DNA of 63,589 nucleotides from Chloroflexaceae bacterium (GTDB taxonomy: Bacteria > Chloroflexota > Chloroflexia > Chloroflexales > Chloroflexaceae): positions 16,591-80,179 of the forward strand of contig JAAUTZ010000007.1 in the NCBI GenBank assembly GCA_012031225.1, read 5' to 3'. The notes under the pieces were generated by a model. It was given only the letters and a program-made list of their open reading frames with translations, was not told the origin of the DNA and did not search any database. Below, piece after piece: positions 29,240-37,826 of this stretch (position 1 is the first letter of the stretch; each line of letters starts with the position of its first letter). The translations under genes and the position numbers were made by a program.

Positions 29240-30139
29240 CTACTCCTGATCTATGTAGCGGCGGGTCAGGTCGCCGTAGGTGTCAATCCGCCGATCTCGT
29301 AGGAAGGGCCAGTACACCCGCTGCTGATCAATGCGGCGCAGGTCACACGGCACGATCAGCGTTTCCGCTTGATCCACGGCGGCGCGGGCGAGGAGTTGCC
29401 CCTGCGGATCGGCGACGAAGCTCTGCCCCCAAAACTCGATCCCGCCTTGGGGGTTGCCGTCGGGTTGCGGCTCGTAGCCGGTGCGATTGACACTGACGAC
29501 ATAGCAGCTATTGGCGACGGCGTGCGAACGCTGGATCAGCTCCCAGCTATCGTGCTGGGCTGCGCCGAGTTCGGCTTTCTCACGCGGATGCCAGCCGATT
29601 GCTGTCGGGTAAAAGAGAATGTCCGCACCACGCAGAGCCGTCAGGCGAGCGGCTTCGGGATACCATTGATCCCAGCAGATCAGCACGCCGACGCGCCCGT
29701 AGCGGGTGGCAAAGACGCGGTAGCCAAGATCGCCGGGGGTGAAGTAGAACTTCTCGTAGTAGAGCGGATCATCGGGGATGTGCATTTTGCGGTACTTGCC
29801 CAGATACTGCCCATCGGCATCAATCACGGCGGCGGTATTGTGATACAGCCCTTCAGCACGTTTCTCAAACAGGCTCGCAATCAGCACGACCCCCAGTTCG
29901 GCGGCAAGCTGTTGCAGGGTGTGTGTGGCCGGGCCGGGGATTGGCTCGGCGAGGGCGAAGTGGCGATGGTCTTCACTCTGGCAGAAGTAGCGCGATTGGA
30001 ACAGCTCCTGCGTGCAGATGATCTGTGCGCCTTGCGCGGCGGCAGCCCGGATGCGCTCCACCGCATTGGCGAAGTTTTCGGGCGGGTTGTCGCTGCACGT
30101 CATCTGGATCACGCCAATCTGGACGGGGGCAGTAGGCAC
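29240..30139 (-). CDS. aguB: N-carbamoylputrescine amidase
   Basis: 299 residues of the nitrilase superfamily. It hydrolyses N-carbamoylputrescine to putrescine, CO2 and ammonia. The Glu-Lys-Cys triad is visible in CTQELF, KYRKMHIP and LICWDQW. Length and flanking motifs (FNRTGYE-like VNRTGYEPQ, GGIEFWGQSF) match the AguB branch rather than other nitrilases. It lies directly upstream of aguA with a 4-base gap. The 54-base gap before it holds a G-rich repeat tract. Confidence 0.95.
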   Translation of the reverse strand: MPTAPVQIGVIQMTCSDNPPENFANAVERIRAAAAQGAQIICTQELFQSRYFCQSEDHRHFALAEPIPGPATHTLQQLAAELGVVLIASLFEKRAEGLYHNTAAVIDADGQYLGKYRKMHIPDDPLYYEKFYFTPGDLGYRVFATRYGRVGVLICWDQWYPEAARLTALRGADILFYPTAIGWHPREKAELGAAQHDSWELIQRSHAVANSCYVVSVNRTGYEPQPDGNPQGGIEFWGQSFVADPQGQLLARAAVDQAETLIVPCDLRRIDQQRVYWPFLRDRRIDTYGDLTRRYIDQE

Positions 30140-30152
30140 ACATTGCTCCTTT

Positions 30153-30187
30153 CGGGTATCAGGGTTTCAGGTGGCGGGGCTAGGGTC
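30153..30187. repeat. short G-rich tandem repeat tract
   Basis: GGGTATCA, GGGTTTCA, GGTGGCGG and related units in the gap between the ParE-like gene and aguB; same family as the tract at 5591-5620. Confidence 0.55.
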
Positions 30188-30193
30188 CTCCCT

Positions 30194-30463
30194 TCAAGCA
30201 CTGGCATAATCAATGGTGGCTTTGGAGCGTACCCGCCGGATGGTAACAATCAGGGCCTCATCATCAATCGCATAGACCATACGCCATCGTCCAGCAACCC
30301 ACAGCCGATAGATGCCGGGCTTACCCTGCAATTCTCTCGCAGGCGGAGGATATGGATTATCACCCAACTCACGCACGAGACGACGTACTTCTGCGCGAAC
30401 GTATCCGGGCAACTTCTTGATTTCGCGGGCGGCCTCGTTTGAAATCTCAATCTGGTAACTCAC
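30194..30463 (-). CDS. RelE/ParE-family toxin
   Basis: About 89 residues (VSYQIEISNEAAREIKKLPGYVR...). The pattern of a beta strand, two helices with KKLPGYVRAEV, then GIYRLWVAGRWRMVYAIDDE and VTIRRVRSKATIDY is that of RelE/ParE toxins, which cut ribosome-bound mRNA or poison gyrase. The two subfamilies cannot be separated by eye. The GTG at 30463 is chosen: GGAGG precedes it by 7 bases and it overlaps the antitoxin gene by 17 bases; an ATG at 30496 would overlap more. Antitoxin lies immediately upstream. Confidence 0.8.
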   Translation of the reverse strand: MSYQIEISNEAAREIKKLPGYVRAEVRRLVRELGDNPYPPPARELQGKPGIYRLWVAGRWRMVYAIDDEALIVTIRRVRSKATIDYASA

Positions 30464-30716
30464 CGGCCGCCTCCGCACGATCAAGTTCAGCTTCAAATTC
30501 TTCCCACGTCAGATGTTTAACCGGGTGGGTCTTTTCGTACTCGATCTCAGCAAGGATTTCGGCCACAAGGGCTGCTTCCTCGACCGGATCGTCGAGGGCG
30601 GCATCGCGCATGTGGGCGAGTTCCTCGCGCACGATGCGCCGCAACAGCTGCTCTAGCTCCGATACACTCAGGGTGAGCGTGAGGCTCGGGGCGGGGGGAG
30701 TAATTGTCTCACTCAT
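30447..30716 (-). CDS. putative antitoxin of the RelE/ParE-like pair
   Basis: 89 residues, acidic and helical, with a C-terminal HLTWEEFEAELDRAEA segment of the kind that wraps around RelE/ParE toxins. The N-terminal part (SVSELEQLLRRIVREEL) may form the dimerisation helix; no clear DNA-binding fold is seen. The role is inferred mainly from its position directly before, and overlapping, the toxin gene. Its ATG overlaps the panC stop by 8 bases, so it is translated from the panC message. Confidence 0.65.
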   Translation of the reverse strand: MSETITPPAPSLTLTLSVSELEQLLRRIVREELAHMRDAALDDPVEEAALVAEILAEIEYEKTHPVKHLTWEEFEAELDRAEAAGELPD

Positions 30717-31605
30717 CGTGCGGGTCTCCTTTCAGCACAGTCCGGTGTTCGGTTTCTGCTGGGCGCGGCTCCAGCAGCATATTGTCAATCAGGCGGGCGG
30801 GGCCTACCCGCACCGCCAGCGATAGCACCGCCCCTTGATCGCCCACCTGCGCTAGCTCCTGCAACGTCTGCGGATCGGCAACACTCACATATTCCGGCTT
30901 GGCAATCGGCTCAGTCGCCAGCATATTTCGCATCACCTCGCGCAGCAATTCGGCTTCGCGTGCGCCCTGCTGATAGTGCCGCCGCGCTGCGATCAGAGCC
31001 TGATACAGCACGGGTGCGGCGCGGCGTTCTGTCACCGAAAGGTAGCTGTTGCGGCTACTCATGGCGAGGCCATCGCTCTCGCGCACGGTGGGGCCCACCA
31101 CCACTTCGACGGGCAAGTTCAGGTCGCGGGCCATCTGGCGCACCACAACGGTCTGCTGGTAATCCTTCTGCCCGAAATAGGCGCGGGTCGGTTGGACAAT
31201 GTTAAACAGCTTGCAGACAACTGTGGCTACGCCGCGAAAGAAGGTCGGGCGGGCGGCTCCTTCGAGCATCTCCGTCACGCCGCCCACCTCTACGTAGGTG
31301 TGGTAATCATCGGGGTAGATTGCGCTGGCGGGCGGTGCAAAGACGAGATCAACGCCCGCCTCGGCCAAGAGTTGGAGATCACGGGCCATGTTGCGCGGGT
31401 AGGTAGCAAGGTCTTCCTGTGGCGCAAACTGGGTCGGATTAACAAAGATAGACACGATGACGTGGGCATTGTCGCGGCGGGCTTGCTCCACAAGGCCCAG
31501 ATGCCCGGCGTGCAAGTAGCCCATCGTAGGCACAAAGCCGACATCAGCAGGGGCATATGCTTGGCGGGCGATGCGGAGATCGCCGATCTGCTCAAGCACT
31601 TGCAT
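30709..31605 (-). CDS. panC: pantothenate synthetase
   Basis: 298 residues. It condenses pantoate and beta-alanine with ATP to make pantothenate, the coenzyme A precursor. Nucleotidyltransferase signatures are present: PTMGYLHAGHLGLV (the HIGH-like motif), FGQKDYQQ, and MSSRNSYLS (the KMSKS-like loop). Length is normal. It overlaps the GGCT-like gene upstream by 14 bases and the antitoxin gene downstream by 8. panB, the preceding enzyme of the pathway, is two genes upstream on the same strand. Confidence 0.95.
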   Translation of the reverse strand: MQVLEQIGDLRIARQAYAPADVGFVPTMGYLHAGHLGLVEQARRDNAHVIVSIFVNPTQFAPQEDLATYPRNMARDLQLLAEAGVDLVFAPPASAIYPDDYHTYVEVGGVTEMLEGAARPTFFRGVATVVCKLFNIVQPTRAYFGQKDYQQTVVVRQMARDLNLPVEVVVGPTVRESDGLAMSSRNSYLSVTERRAAPVLYQALIAARRHYQQGAREAELLREVMRNMLATEPIAKPEYVSVADPQTLQELAQVGDQGAVLSLAVRVGPARLIDNMLLEPRPAETEHRTVLKGDPHDE

Positions 31606-32020
31606 GCCATTCCTCGCTCTGCACCCGCATCATCTGGCCATTGTTGATCATCTCGATCACCTGCGTCCCCGCCACGTACACATACGCTTCAACGTGCCCG
31701 TGGAGGGTGTCTACGCGCTGCACCACCCGCTCATACCAATTGGTGCTGCGCCCAACCACGTAGTCCTCTAGCTCATCTACGTCGCGCAGCACGGCGGCAT
31801 AGTGCTCTGGCGCGGGGTAAACGAGGGTACCGATGACCCGCTCGAAGGGCTGGCACAAGCCCGGCTCAATCGTCAGGTAAGGGTACACGCCTTCGGTATA
31901 CAGGGCGGCTCCCGTCAGGGTAGCACGCTCCTCGTGCTGCACCCGTCCGGCAAAGTAGCGGGGATAGTTGTCGCTGCCGGGGCGCAACGTTCCATACACA
32001 AACAACGGATACTGCGACAT
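31592..32020 (-). CDS. gamma-glutamylcyclotransferase-like (AIG2/GGCT fold) protein
   Basis: 142 residues. The N-terminal FVYGTLRPGSDN is the substrate-binding signature of the GGCT/AIG2 fold, and the segment DELEDYV carries the acidic residue expected at the active site. Members release 5-oxoproline from gamma-glutamyl amines or peptides; this could connect to the GCS2 ligase elsewhere in the window, but that is speculation. It lies between panB and panC, an unusual neighbour for pantothenate genes. Confidence 0.8.
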   Translation of the reverse strand: MSQYPLFVYGTLRPGSDNYPRYFAGRVQHEERATLTGAALYTEGVYPYLTIEPGLCQPFERVIGTLVYPAPEHYAAVLRDVDELEDYVVGRSTNWYERVVQRVDTLHGHVEAYVYVAGTQVIEMINNGQMMRVQSEEWHASA

Positions 32021-32096
32021 AGATGTTCCTCCTTACAGTGCAGGCTGCGCTGGGAATCGGTACGCTGCCGATCTTGTCTCTATTCTACCGCGTCTT

Positions 32097-32156
32097 GCAG
32101 ATCTTTGGCACAGGCGGCGGTTGCAATAGAGCGGCGATTAGGCTCCAAAGATCTGC
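32097..32156. repeat. 12-bp perfect inverted repeat in the panB-GGCT gap
   Basis: GCAGATCTTTGG at 32097-32108 and its exact reverse complement at 32145-32156, separated by 36 bases. It lies in the 188-base gap between panB and the GGCT-like gene. It could fold as an mRNA hairpin, bind a regulator, or be the ends of a tiny element; there is no U-run. Confidence 0.7.
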
Positions 32157-32208
32157 CGCAAGCACAGCCCCCGCACACTAGACCGAGAACACGCAACTGG
32201 ACAGGCGG

Positions 32209-33051
32209 CTAGTCCTGCACGAGGCTGGCAAGCGCGGCGGCTAGCTCATCTGCCTTCATCGTCGAGCTATGCTCATTGGTGGGGAAAGCACCTGCCTGCA
32301 CATCGGCTTGGTAGGCGTGCAGAGCCGTGCTGATGCTCTCGGCAACGGTGGCATAGCGGCGCGTGTGGCGCGGCACAAAATCGGTGAACAGCCCGACCAG
32401 ATCATGCCAGACTTGGATCTGCCCGTCGCAGTGCGGCCCCGCACCAATCCCGATGGTCGGAATGTGCAGCCGCTCGGTAATCGCTTGGGCCAGCGTAGTG
32501 GGGATCAACTCTAGCACCACCGCAAAGGCTCCCGCCGCCTGCAATGCGAGCGCATCGTGGATCAGCTGGCGGGCAACATCGGCTTGCCGCCCCTGCACGC
32601 GCACGCCAATCTGATTGACGGACTGCGGCGTGAAGCCGAGATGGGCCACGACCGGAATGCCCAGCTCAGTCAGCCGCTGCACCATCGGCACAACCGCCGC
32701 CCCACCTTCGAGCTTGACGGCTTGTACCCCCCCCTCCTGCATAATGCGCCCCGCCGTAGCAATCGCCTGTTCAATGCTGGTGTAGGTGAGGAAGGGCATA
32801 TCACCCACGACCAATGCCTGCTGTGCGCCGCGCATCACGGCACGCATGTGGTAGATCATCTCATCAAGGGTGACAGGCAGGGTTGAGCTTTGCCCCTGCA
32901 CCACCATGCCCAGCGAATCTCCAACGAGCAGCATGGGCATGCCCGCTTGATCGGCGAGGCGGGCACTGGTGTAATCATACGTCGTGATCGTGGCAAACCG
33001 TTCACCGCGCTGCTTCTTGCTCTGAATGTCGAAAATCGTTGTCCGCATCAT
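32209..33051 (-). CDS. panB: 3-methyl-2-oxobutanoate hydroxymethyltransferase
   Basis: 280 residues. It transfers a hydroxymethyl group from methylene-tetrahydrofolate to ketoisovalerate, giving ketopantoate. Metal and substrate residues lie in [22 protein letters not shown] and [31 protein letters not shown] is the family C-terminal signature. Length is normal. Two adjacent ATGs are possible starts. It overlaps the upstream membrane-protein gene by 50 bases. With panC it supplies pantothenate; no panE or panD is in the window. Confidence 0.96.
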   Translation of the reverse strand: MMRTTIFDIQSKKQRGERFATITTYDYTSARLADQAGMPMLLVGDSLGMVVQGQSSTLPVTLDEMIYHMRAVMRGAQQALVVGDMPFLTYTSIEQAIATAGRIMQEGGVQAVKLEGGAAVVPMVQRLTELGIPVVAHLGFTPQSVNQIGVRVQGRQADVARQLIHDALALQAAGAFAVVLELIPTTLAQAITERLHIPTIGIGAGPHCDGQIQVWHDLVGLFTDFVPRHTRRYATVAESISTALHAYQADVQAGAFPTNEHSSTMKADELAAALASLVQD

Positions 33052-33583
33052 CCACTCCTCTCCAAATTGGTTCTGCTTTCGGTTCAGGAAGGCTTATTGC
33101 CATTGGTTCGGCGGGTGGGCTTGGCTCATCTGGGTGGGCGGTTGGGGCGGATTGTTTGCGATCCCACTGGCGGCGACGATGGGTAGCGGTGACCTTGCGT
33201 TCGAATTCAAGAATGGCGTGGGCAATACGCTGAATAAAGGGCGGCGCGGTGCGGGCAAGGTGGCGCAACCCACGCCGCACATGATAGAACAGCAAGCGCA
33301 GCCGCCGCGAACGGGGTCCGAGTACGGCGATGCCCATCAACACCGTGATGATGCCGAACGGGATCGGGAGTGGGGTCATAATCAGCCCAATCACAATCAG
33401 GAACCAGCCGAGCACGCCCCGCATCAGATTGATCACTGGCAACAGTAGATCGCGTTTCCGATAGGGGTGTTTTTTGCGATGGCGATCCAATAAAATAATC
33501 GTCCAGATTCCAAATAAGCCAATTAGCCCGATGGCAATTTCAATTGTGCCAATAGTTTGAGCCGAAAAGTTCAAGGCGCACAC
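33002..33583 (-). CDS. membrane protein with a PGPGW-like core
   Basis: 193 residues with two or three hydrophobic segments (about 10-30 and 50-85) and a charged cytoplasmic tail. The middle stretch [19 protein letters not shown] resembles the short PGPGW-type putative transmembrane motif, though the Gly are partly replaced. The C-terminal 80 residues are basic and then Pro-rich, with no recognised domain. It heads the pan-agu minus-strand run and overlaps panB by 50 bases. Function unknown. Confidence 0.55.
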   Translation of the reverse strand: MCALNFSAQTIGTIEIAIGLIGLFGIWTIILLDRHRKKHPYRKRDLLLPVINLMRGVLGWFLIVIGLIMTPLPIPFGIITVLMGIAVLGPRSRRLRLLFYHVRRGLRHLARTAPPFIQRIAHAILEFERKVTATHRRRQWDRKQSAPTAHPDEPSPPAEPMAISLPEPKAEPIWRGVDDADNDFRHSEQEAAR

Positions 33584-33628
33584 TCCTTGCCCGAATGCAT
33601 TCGGAGCTATGGCGAAGACGCTAAGGGG

Positions 33629-34273
33629 CTAGGCCCATGTTGCATTGCCGTAGAAGTCGCCGTGATCGCGCTCCACGAAGGCCTGTATGGCCGCGCGAAT
33701 ATCGCCGAGCCGGAACGACTCGCCGTGCCCCGGATAGCAGTGTGTTGCATCCGGCAGGGGCAACACAACGTCGCGTAGGGTGGCGAGCGTGGTGCGGAAA
33801 TCAGCGGCTGACCATGTGCGCCCCGGCCCACCGTCAAAAATGGTATCGCCAACGATTGCCGTCAGCCCGCCAGTCGCAGGATCATCGGCGAGGCACATAA
33901 GCATATCGGGGCTGTGGCCGGGTGCAGCCCGCAGCCGCAGAGTTACTGCGCCGAGTGGCAGGGTATCGCCATCGTTGAGCCACTGATCGGCGATGATGCG
34001 GGCCCGTGCGAGCGGATGGGCGTATACGGGCACACCCAAAGCGCGGCGCATGGCGGGCAAGGCCCCGATGTGATCGGCGTGGGTGTGGGTGATCAGGATC
34101 GCCTGTGGGATGCTATCGGCAAGCAGAGCCTGCAAGGCCGCCGGCTCAGATCCCGGATCAACGAGGATGCTATGGCGGCTGGTTGGCTCCCGTAGCACAT
34201 ACGCATTGGTGTGCCATGCCCCAACCGGGCGGCGGTGCACTTCGAGCAATGGAACAGACTCAGCCTGTGTCAT
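33629..34273 (-). CDS. MBL-fold metallo-hydrolase (glyoxalase II-like)
   Basis: 214 residues. The zinc motif HTHADHIG (HxHxDH) near residue 63, APGHSPDM with the next His, and GDTIFDGGPGR plus CYPGHGES at the C-terminus match the glyoxalase II/hydroxyacyl-glutathione hydrolase-like branch. It is shorter than classic GloB, so the thioester substrate is unproven. A 15-base inverted repeat (ATACCT-3-AGGTAT) lies about 40-60 bases upstream of the start and could be a regulatory site. Confidence 0.85.
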   Translation of the reverse strand: MTQAESVPLLEVHRRPVGAWHTNAYVLREPTSRHSILVDPGSEPAALQALLADSIPQAILITHTHADHIGALPAMRRALGVPVYAHPLARARIIADQWLNDGDTLPLGAVTLRLRAAPGHSPDMLMCLADDPATGGLTAIVGDTIFDGGPGRTWSAADFRTTLATLRDVVLPLPDATHCYPGHGESFRLGDIRAAIQAFVERDHGDFYGNATWA

Positions 34274-34399
34274 CGGTGATCCTCATTGAACAGCATACAA
34301 TACACGGTGCTTATACCTAAAAGGTATCTTACTTATCACTATACCATAAAGCCGGCGGCTATGTTTGGTGCGAGCTACTGCCCATGTTGGATAGCGTCA

Positions 34400-35665
34400 T
34401 CAGCCGCCACACGCGGGGGCAAGCAGGGCTTGGGTGTAGACGCGCTGGAACTCTTCCTCGTAGAGCCGGGCAAGCTCACGATCATCGATGATCAGCAGGA
34501 TCTCATCGTTTTCGTTCTCAGCCCGTCCGGTGAAATTGTAGGAGCCGGTAATGACGGTGCGGTCATCGATGATGATGACTTTGTGGTGCATGGTATAGCA
34601 ATTGCCGTCTACCCACACATCCACGCCCGCATCGGCGAGGGTCTGAAACTCGGAGCCAAGCCCGTTGGCGTTGCGCTTCTCGTATACGCCCGAAACGCGC
34701 ACCCCCGCATCCGCCCGCTCGATCATGGCGGCGGCGATCTCTGGGTTGGTGTAGGAGAAGGCGATGAATTTGATACTCTCCTCTGCGCCTTGAATGCGCT
34801 TGACGATTTCAGGGTAGATCGTGTCGGTAGGCGAGAAGTAGGTCTCGATCCGCCGCCCGTCCTGCTCTAAGACAGGATAGACGGGGCGTTCAGTTTTCTT
34901 GCGCCCAAAGCGGTCACTGAGCATCTCGTTCAATTCGCCGCGCACATTCTGGATAATCAGGGGATTGGTGATGCGGAGCCAGTTGTTATTGTTGCGGTAG
35001 TAGTCATTGATTGTGGCATTGCCGGAGCCAATCCAGACAATTGCATCATCAATCATAAAGATCTTGCTGTGCAGGAAGCTAGAGCTTTCTTCCCAGTTGA
35101 TCGGAATGCCGGCATCCATGAGCATGCCGGCCCATGCTGCATCGCGCTCATCTTCCATATTGCCCCGATCAAGGGCGACCCGCACAATTACGCCGCGTTC
35201 GTGGGCATCAATCAAGGCTTCGGCAATGCTCGGCAGGGTATACTCAAAAACGGCAACAAGGATGGTACTCTGGGCGGCATACAGGTCTGTCAGCAAATCC
35301 TGTTCGTGCGGGTGCGGGCTGCGCTCGGCGGGGCGGTCAGGGTAGATCAGGTGCGGTGTGCTGAAGTAGACCTCGATGCTATCGGCAACCGGCGTTGGTG
35401 CTACGGCTGGATCTGGGGTGGGAATCACCACGCCGGCGGTGGTTGGCTCATCCTCAGGGTCTATGCCCAAGATCGCCGGATCAAGGCAGCCTTGGGTACT
35501 CAGGAAGATGGCGAGGGCGACACCGAGAAAGACAATCGCATAGACCAATTGCATCGGGCTATTGCTAGCAGATGACTTGGATCGCTTGGACGACTTGCGG
35601 CGCGGGCTACTGGATTTCTTGGCGGATGAACGCGAGCGGGAAGGTTTCGACGTTGAACCGGACAT
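34400..35665 (-). CDS. membrane-anchored phospholipase D-like protein
   Basis: 421 residues. A Ser/Lys/Arg-rich N-terminus (residues 1-37) leads into one membrane segment (about 38-56), a Pro/Thr spacer, and two PLD half-domains. Both HKD motifs are complete: HSKIFMIDD followed by GSGN, and HHKVIIIDD followed by GSYN. Family members cleave phosphodiester bonds in lipids or DNA, or make cardiolipin; the single anchor and large outside domain argue for an extracytoplasmic hydrolase or nuclease rather than a cardiolipin synthase. It is the last gene of the pyr run, 8 bases after the Pro-rich gene. Confidence 0.87.
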   Translation of the reverse strand: MSGSTSKPSRSRSSAKKSSSPRRKSSKRSKSSASNSPMQLVYAIVFLGVALAIFLSTQGCLDPAILGIDPEDEPTTAGVVIPTPDPAVAPTPVADSIEVYFSTPHLIYPDRPAERSPHPHEQDLLTDLYAAQSTILVAVFEYTLPSIAEALIDAHERGVIVRVALDRGNMEDERDAAWAGMLMDAGIPINWEESSSFLHSKIFMIDDAIVWIGSGNATINDYYRNNNNWLRITNPLIIQNVRGELNEMLSDRFGRKKTERPVYPVLEQDGRRIETYFSPTDTIYPEIVKRIQGAEESIKFIAFSYTNPEIAAAMIERADAGVRVSGVYEKRNANGLGSEFQTLADAGVDVWVDGNCYTMHHKVIIIDDRTVITGSYNFTGRAENENDEILLIIDDRELARLYEEEFQRVYTQALLAPACGG

Positions 35666-35673
35666 GGCAACTC

Positions 35674-36321
35674 CTACGATGATGAACGCGACGGCGGCGT
35701 GAAGGGTGGCGGGGGCGGCGGGCTATCGTTATCTTCCGCATCTGCATCGGGCGGCTCAGGCGCAGCGGGGGCGGCGGAGGGTGGCGGCTCAGGCGCAGGT
35801 AGCGGCAATCGCTCCGATGCAGGCGGCACGGGTGGGCTGAATGATGGCGGCGGCGGCGGCACACTGCCCAAGCGGGCGGGCTGCGGCGGGTTAAAGGGTG
35901 GCGGTGCGGGTGGATTGAAGGGTGGTGGGGGCGGCGGCAACGCACGCGGCGCAGGGGCGAGTGGTTCCGGTGGGGCGGCGGCAAATGCCTCCAGCAAGGT
36001 CTGCAATTCGCGGCGGGTAGCGGCAAGGATCGCCTCCGCCGGATCGTCGCCGCTTGCATCATAGCCAGCGCGTTTGATCGCACGGCGCAGCAGATCCAGC
36101 ATTGCGTCCACTTCGGCATCACTGCGCGAGGGATCAGCTGCAATCAGGGTGGCTTGCTGTTCGGCCCAGCGCAGCACCGGGCTTGCCTGCGTGTCGGTCA
36201 GGTCGGCGGTCAGGCTCTCATCTTCTTGGATCCGCTCGGCGGCGTGCTGTTGTCGCCGGAGTAGCCGGTCCTCGCCTTCAGGGTTGGGTGGGCTAGTTGG
36301 TGCTTCAGGCATCATCATCAT
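35674..36321 (-). CDS. Pro-rich protein of unknown function
   Basis: 215 residues (212 from the fourth ATG). Residues about 15-105 are helical and charged, with no recognised domain; the remaining half is low-complexity, with repeated PPPPPPFNPP-like runs and no membrane segment or signal peptide. Translation would lean on EF-P. The gene starts with four consecutive ATG codons that are the out-of-frame reading of the last four Asp codons of pyrC, overlapping it by 17 bases. The start is therefore ambiguous. It may partner with the phospholipase D-like protein 8 bases downstream, but this is only proximity. Confidence 0.55.
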   Translation of the reverse strand: MMMMPEAPTSPPNPEGEDRLLRRQQHAAERIQEDESLTADLTDTQASPVLRWAEQQATLIAADPSRSDAEVDAMLDLLRRAIKRAGYDASGDDPAEAILAATRRELQTLLEAFAAAPPEPLAPAPRALPPPPPPFNPPAPPPFNPPQPARLGSVPPPPPSFSPPVPPASERLPLPAPEPPPSAAPAAPEPPDADAEDNDSPPPPPPFTPPSRSSS

Positions 36322-37822
36322 CCGTATTCAGAATACCTTCTAGCCGCGAGGCAACGGGCGTGACACGCGGGGTCATGCCGAAGCCCGGCTCTTGATATAC
36401 GATCTGCCCAGATACCATCGTAAGCATCACGCGCCCCTTGAGGCGTTGCCCATGCAGGGGGCTATTCTTGCCTTTCGAGACGAATTGATTGACATCTACA
36501 ATCCATTGCTGATCTGGATCAATAATCACGAGATCGGCTTGCGTGCCGATGCGGAGTGAGCTAGGTGTGCGTTTTAGCACCCGTGCCGGTCCTTCCGTGA
36601 GGCAGGCAATCGCATTGAGCATATCGAGCGCACCGCGATGCACCAGTGTCAGCACCAAGCCGAGTGCCGTCTCTAGCCCACTGATGCCACACGCGGCTAG
36701 CCCATACTCGCACTGCTTATCTACCAGCGCGTGCGGGGCATGATCGGTGGCAATTGCATCGAGTGTGCCATCGGCAAGCCCCGCGATCAAGGCTTCGACA
36801 TCGGCTTCCGTCCGTAGGGGCGGGCTGACCCGCGTGCTAGGATCGAAGGGCGGCAGCAAGGTTGGGTTGAACCACGCGGGGAGCGGCAGATCGGCACTCT
36901 GGCGCATACTCTGCATGCCTGCCGCATAGACGTGGCTGTACTGATCGAGGCGTTGGGTGAGTGAGCCTTGTGCCGCAGATGGCGGGGAATCGAGTGTGCC
37001 GAGCACCCACCGATCCGTGAGGGTCAAGTGGTGCGGCGAAACTTCGGCGGTGACGCGGATCCCGCGCTGGCGGGCGTGGCGGATCAATTCTACCCCCCCA
37101 GCCGTCGAGACGTGGCACACATGCAGGTGTCCGCCCGTCATGGCGGCAAGGTGGATGTCGCGGGCAATCTGCACCTCTTCGGCGGCGGCGGGGTAGCCGG
37201 GCAAGCCAAGCCGCATGCTCACTGCACCTTCGTGCATAGCCCAGCCCGCGTTCAGGCGGGTATCCTCACAGTGGCTCATAATCGGTACATCAAGCATCCG
37301 CGAATAGGCGAGCGCATTCCGCATCACTGCGGGATCGCTGATTGGGCTGCCGTCGTCGCTGAAGGCGATACAGCCCGCCTCAACCAGATTCGCCATTTCG
37401 CTCAAGGTGCGCCCTTGCCGCCCCGCCGTTGCCGCGCCAATCACCTCGACCTGCACCGCACTGGCATCGCGGGCCATCTGGCGCACTTGGCGCACGACAG
37501 CGGGCGTGTCGTAGGCAGGGCGAGTGTTGGGCATTGCACAGATCGTGGTGAAGCCGCCGCGTGCGGCTGCGTGCGTGCCGGTGGCAATCGTCTCTTTGTG
37601 CTCTTCGCCCGGCTCGCGCAGATGCACATGCAGGTCGGTGAAGCCGGGTGTGATCAGACACCCGTGAGCATCAATGATGACCAAATCCTGATCCGCGTCG
37701 GGGAGGCGGTCGGTCATTTCATACATACGGGCGACTTTGCCGTTTTCAATAAGAACGTGCCCAATTGTGGCAACGCGCTGCGAAGGGTCAATAATCATGC
37801 CGTGCGTGATCAAGTAGCGCAT
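36305..37822 (-). CDS. pyrC: dihydroorotase
   Basis: About 505 residues. It closes carbamoyl-aspartate to dihydroorotate, step three of pyrimidine synthesis. The metal motif DLHVHLREPG, MPNTRP, the metal His in HVS and HHLTLTD, and the C-terminal ATDHAPH mark a class I dihydroorotase. A roughly 60-residue stretch around residues 285-340 looks longer than in typical enzymes, so the protein is somewhat large. The ATG at 37822 has AAGGAG upstream and begins the normal N-terminus. It follows pyrB by 4 bases. Confidence 0.95.
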   Translation of the reverse strand: MRYLITHGMIIDPSQRVATIGHVLIENGKVARMYEMTDRLPDADQDLVIIDAHGCLITPGFTDLHVHLREPGEEHKETIATGTHAAARGGFTTICAMPNTRPAYDTPAVVRQVRQMARDASAVQVEVIGAATAGRQGRTLSEMANLVEAGCIAFSDDGSPISDPAVMRNALAYSRMLDVPIMSHCEDTRLNAGWAMHEGAVSMRLGLPGYPAAAEEVQIARDIHLAAMTGGHLHVCHVSTAGGVELIRHARQRGIRVTAEVSPHHLTLTDRWVLGTLDSPPSAAQGSLTQRLDQYSHVYAAGMQSMRQSADLPLPAWFNPTLLPPFDPSTRVSPPLRTEADVEALIAGLADGTLDAIATDHAPHALVDKQCEYGLAACGISGLETALGLVLTLVHRGALDMLNAIACLTEGPARVLKRTPSSLRIGTQADLVIIDPDQQWIVDVNQFVSKGKNSPLHGQRLKGRVMLTMVSGQIVYQEPGFGMTPRVTPVASRLEGILNTDDDDA

Positions 37823-37826
37823 CGCC

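Noticed and set aside
29369-30442. 357-codon plus-strand frame over aguB and the toxin gene
   Set aside because: It is the shadow of aguB and runs on through two other genes; no family resemblance.
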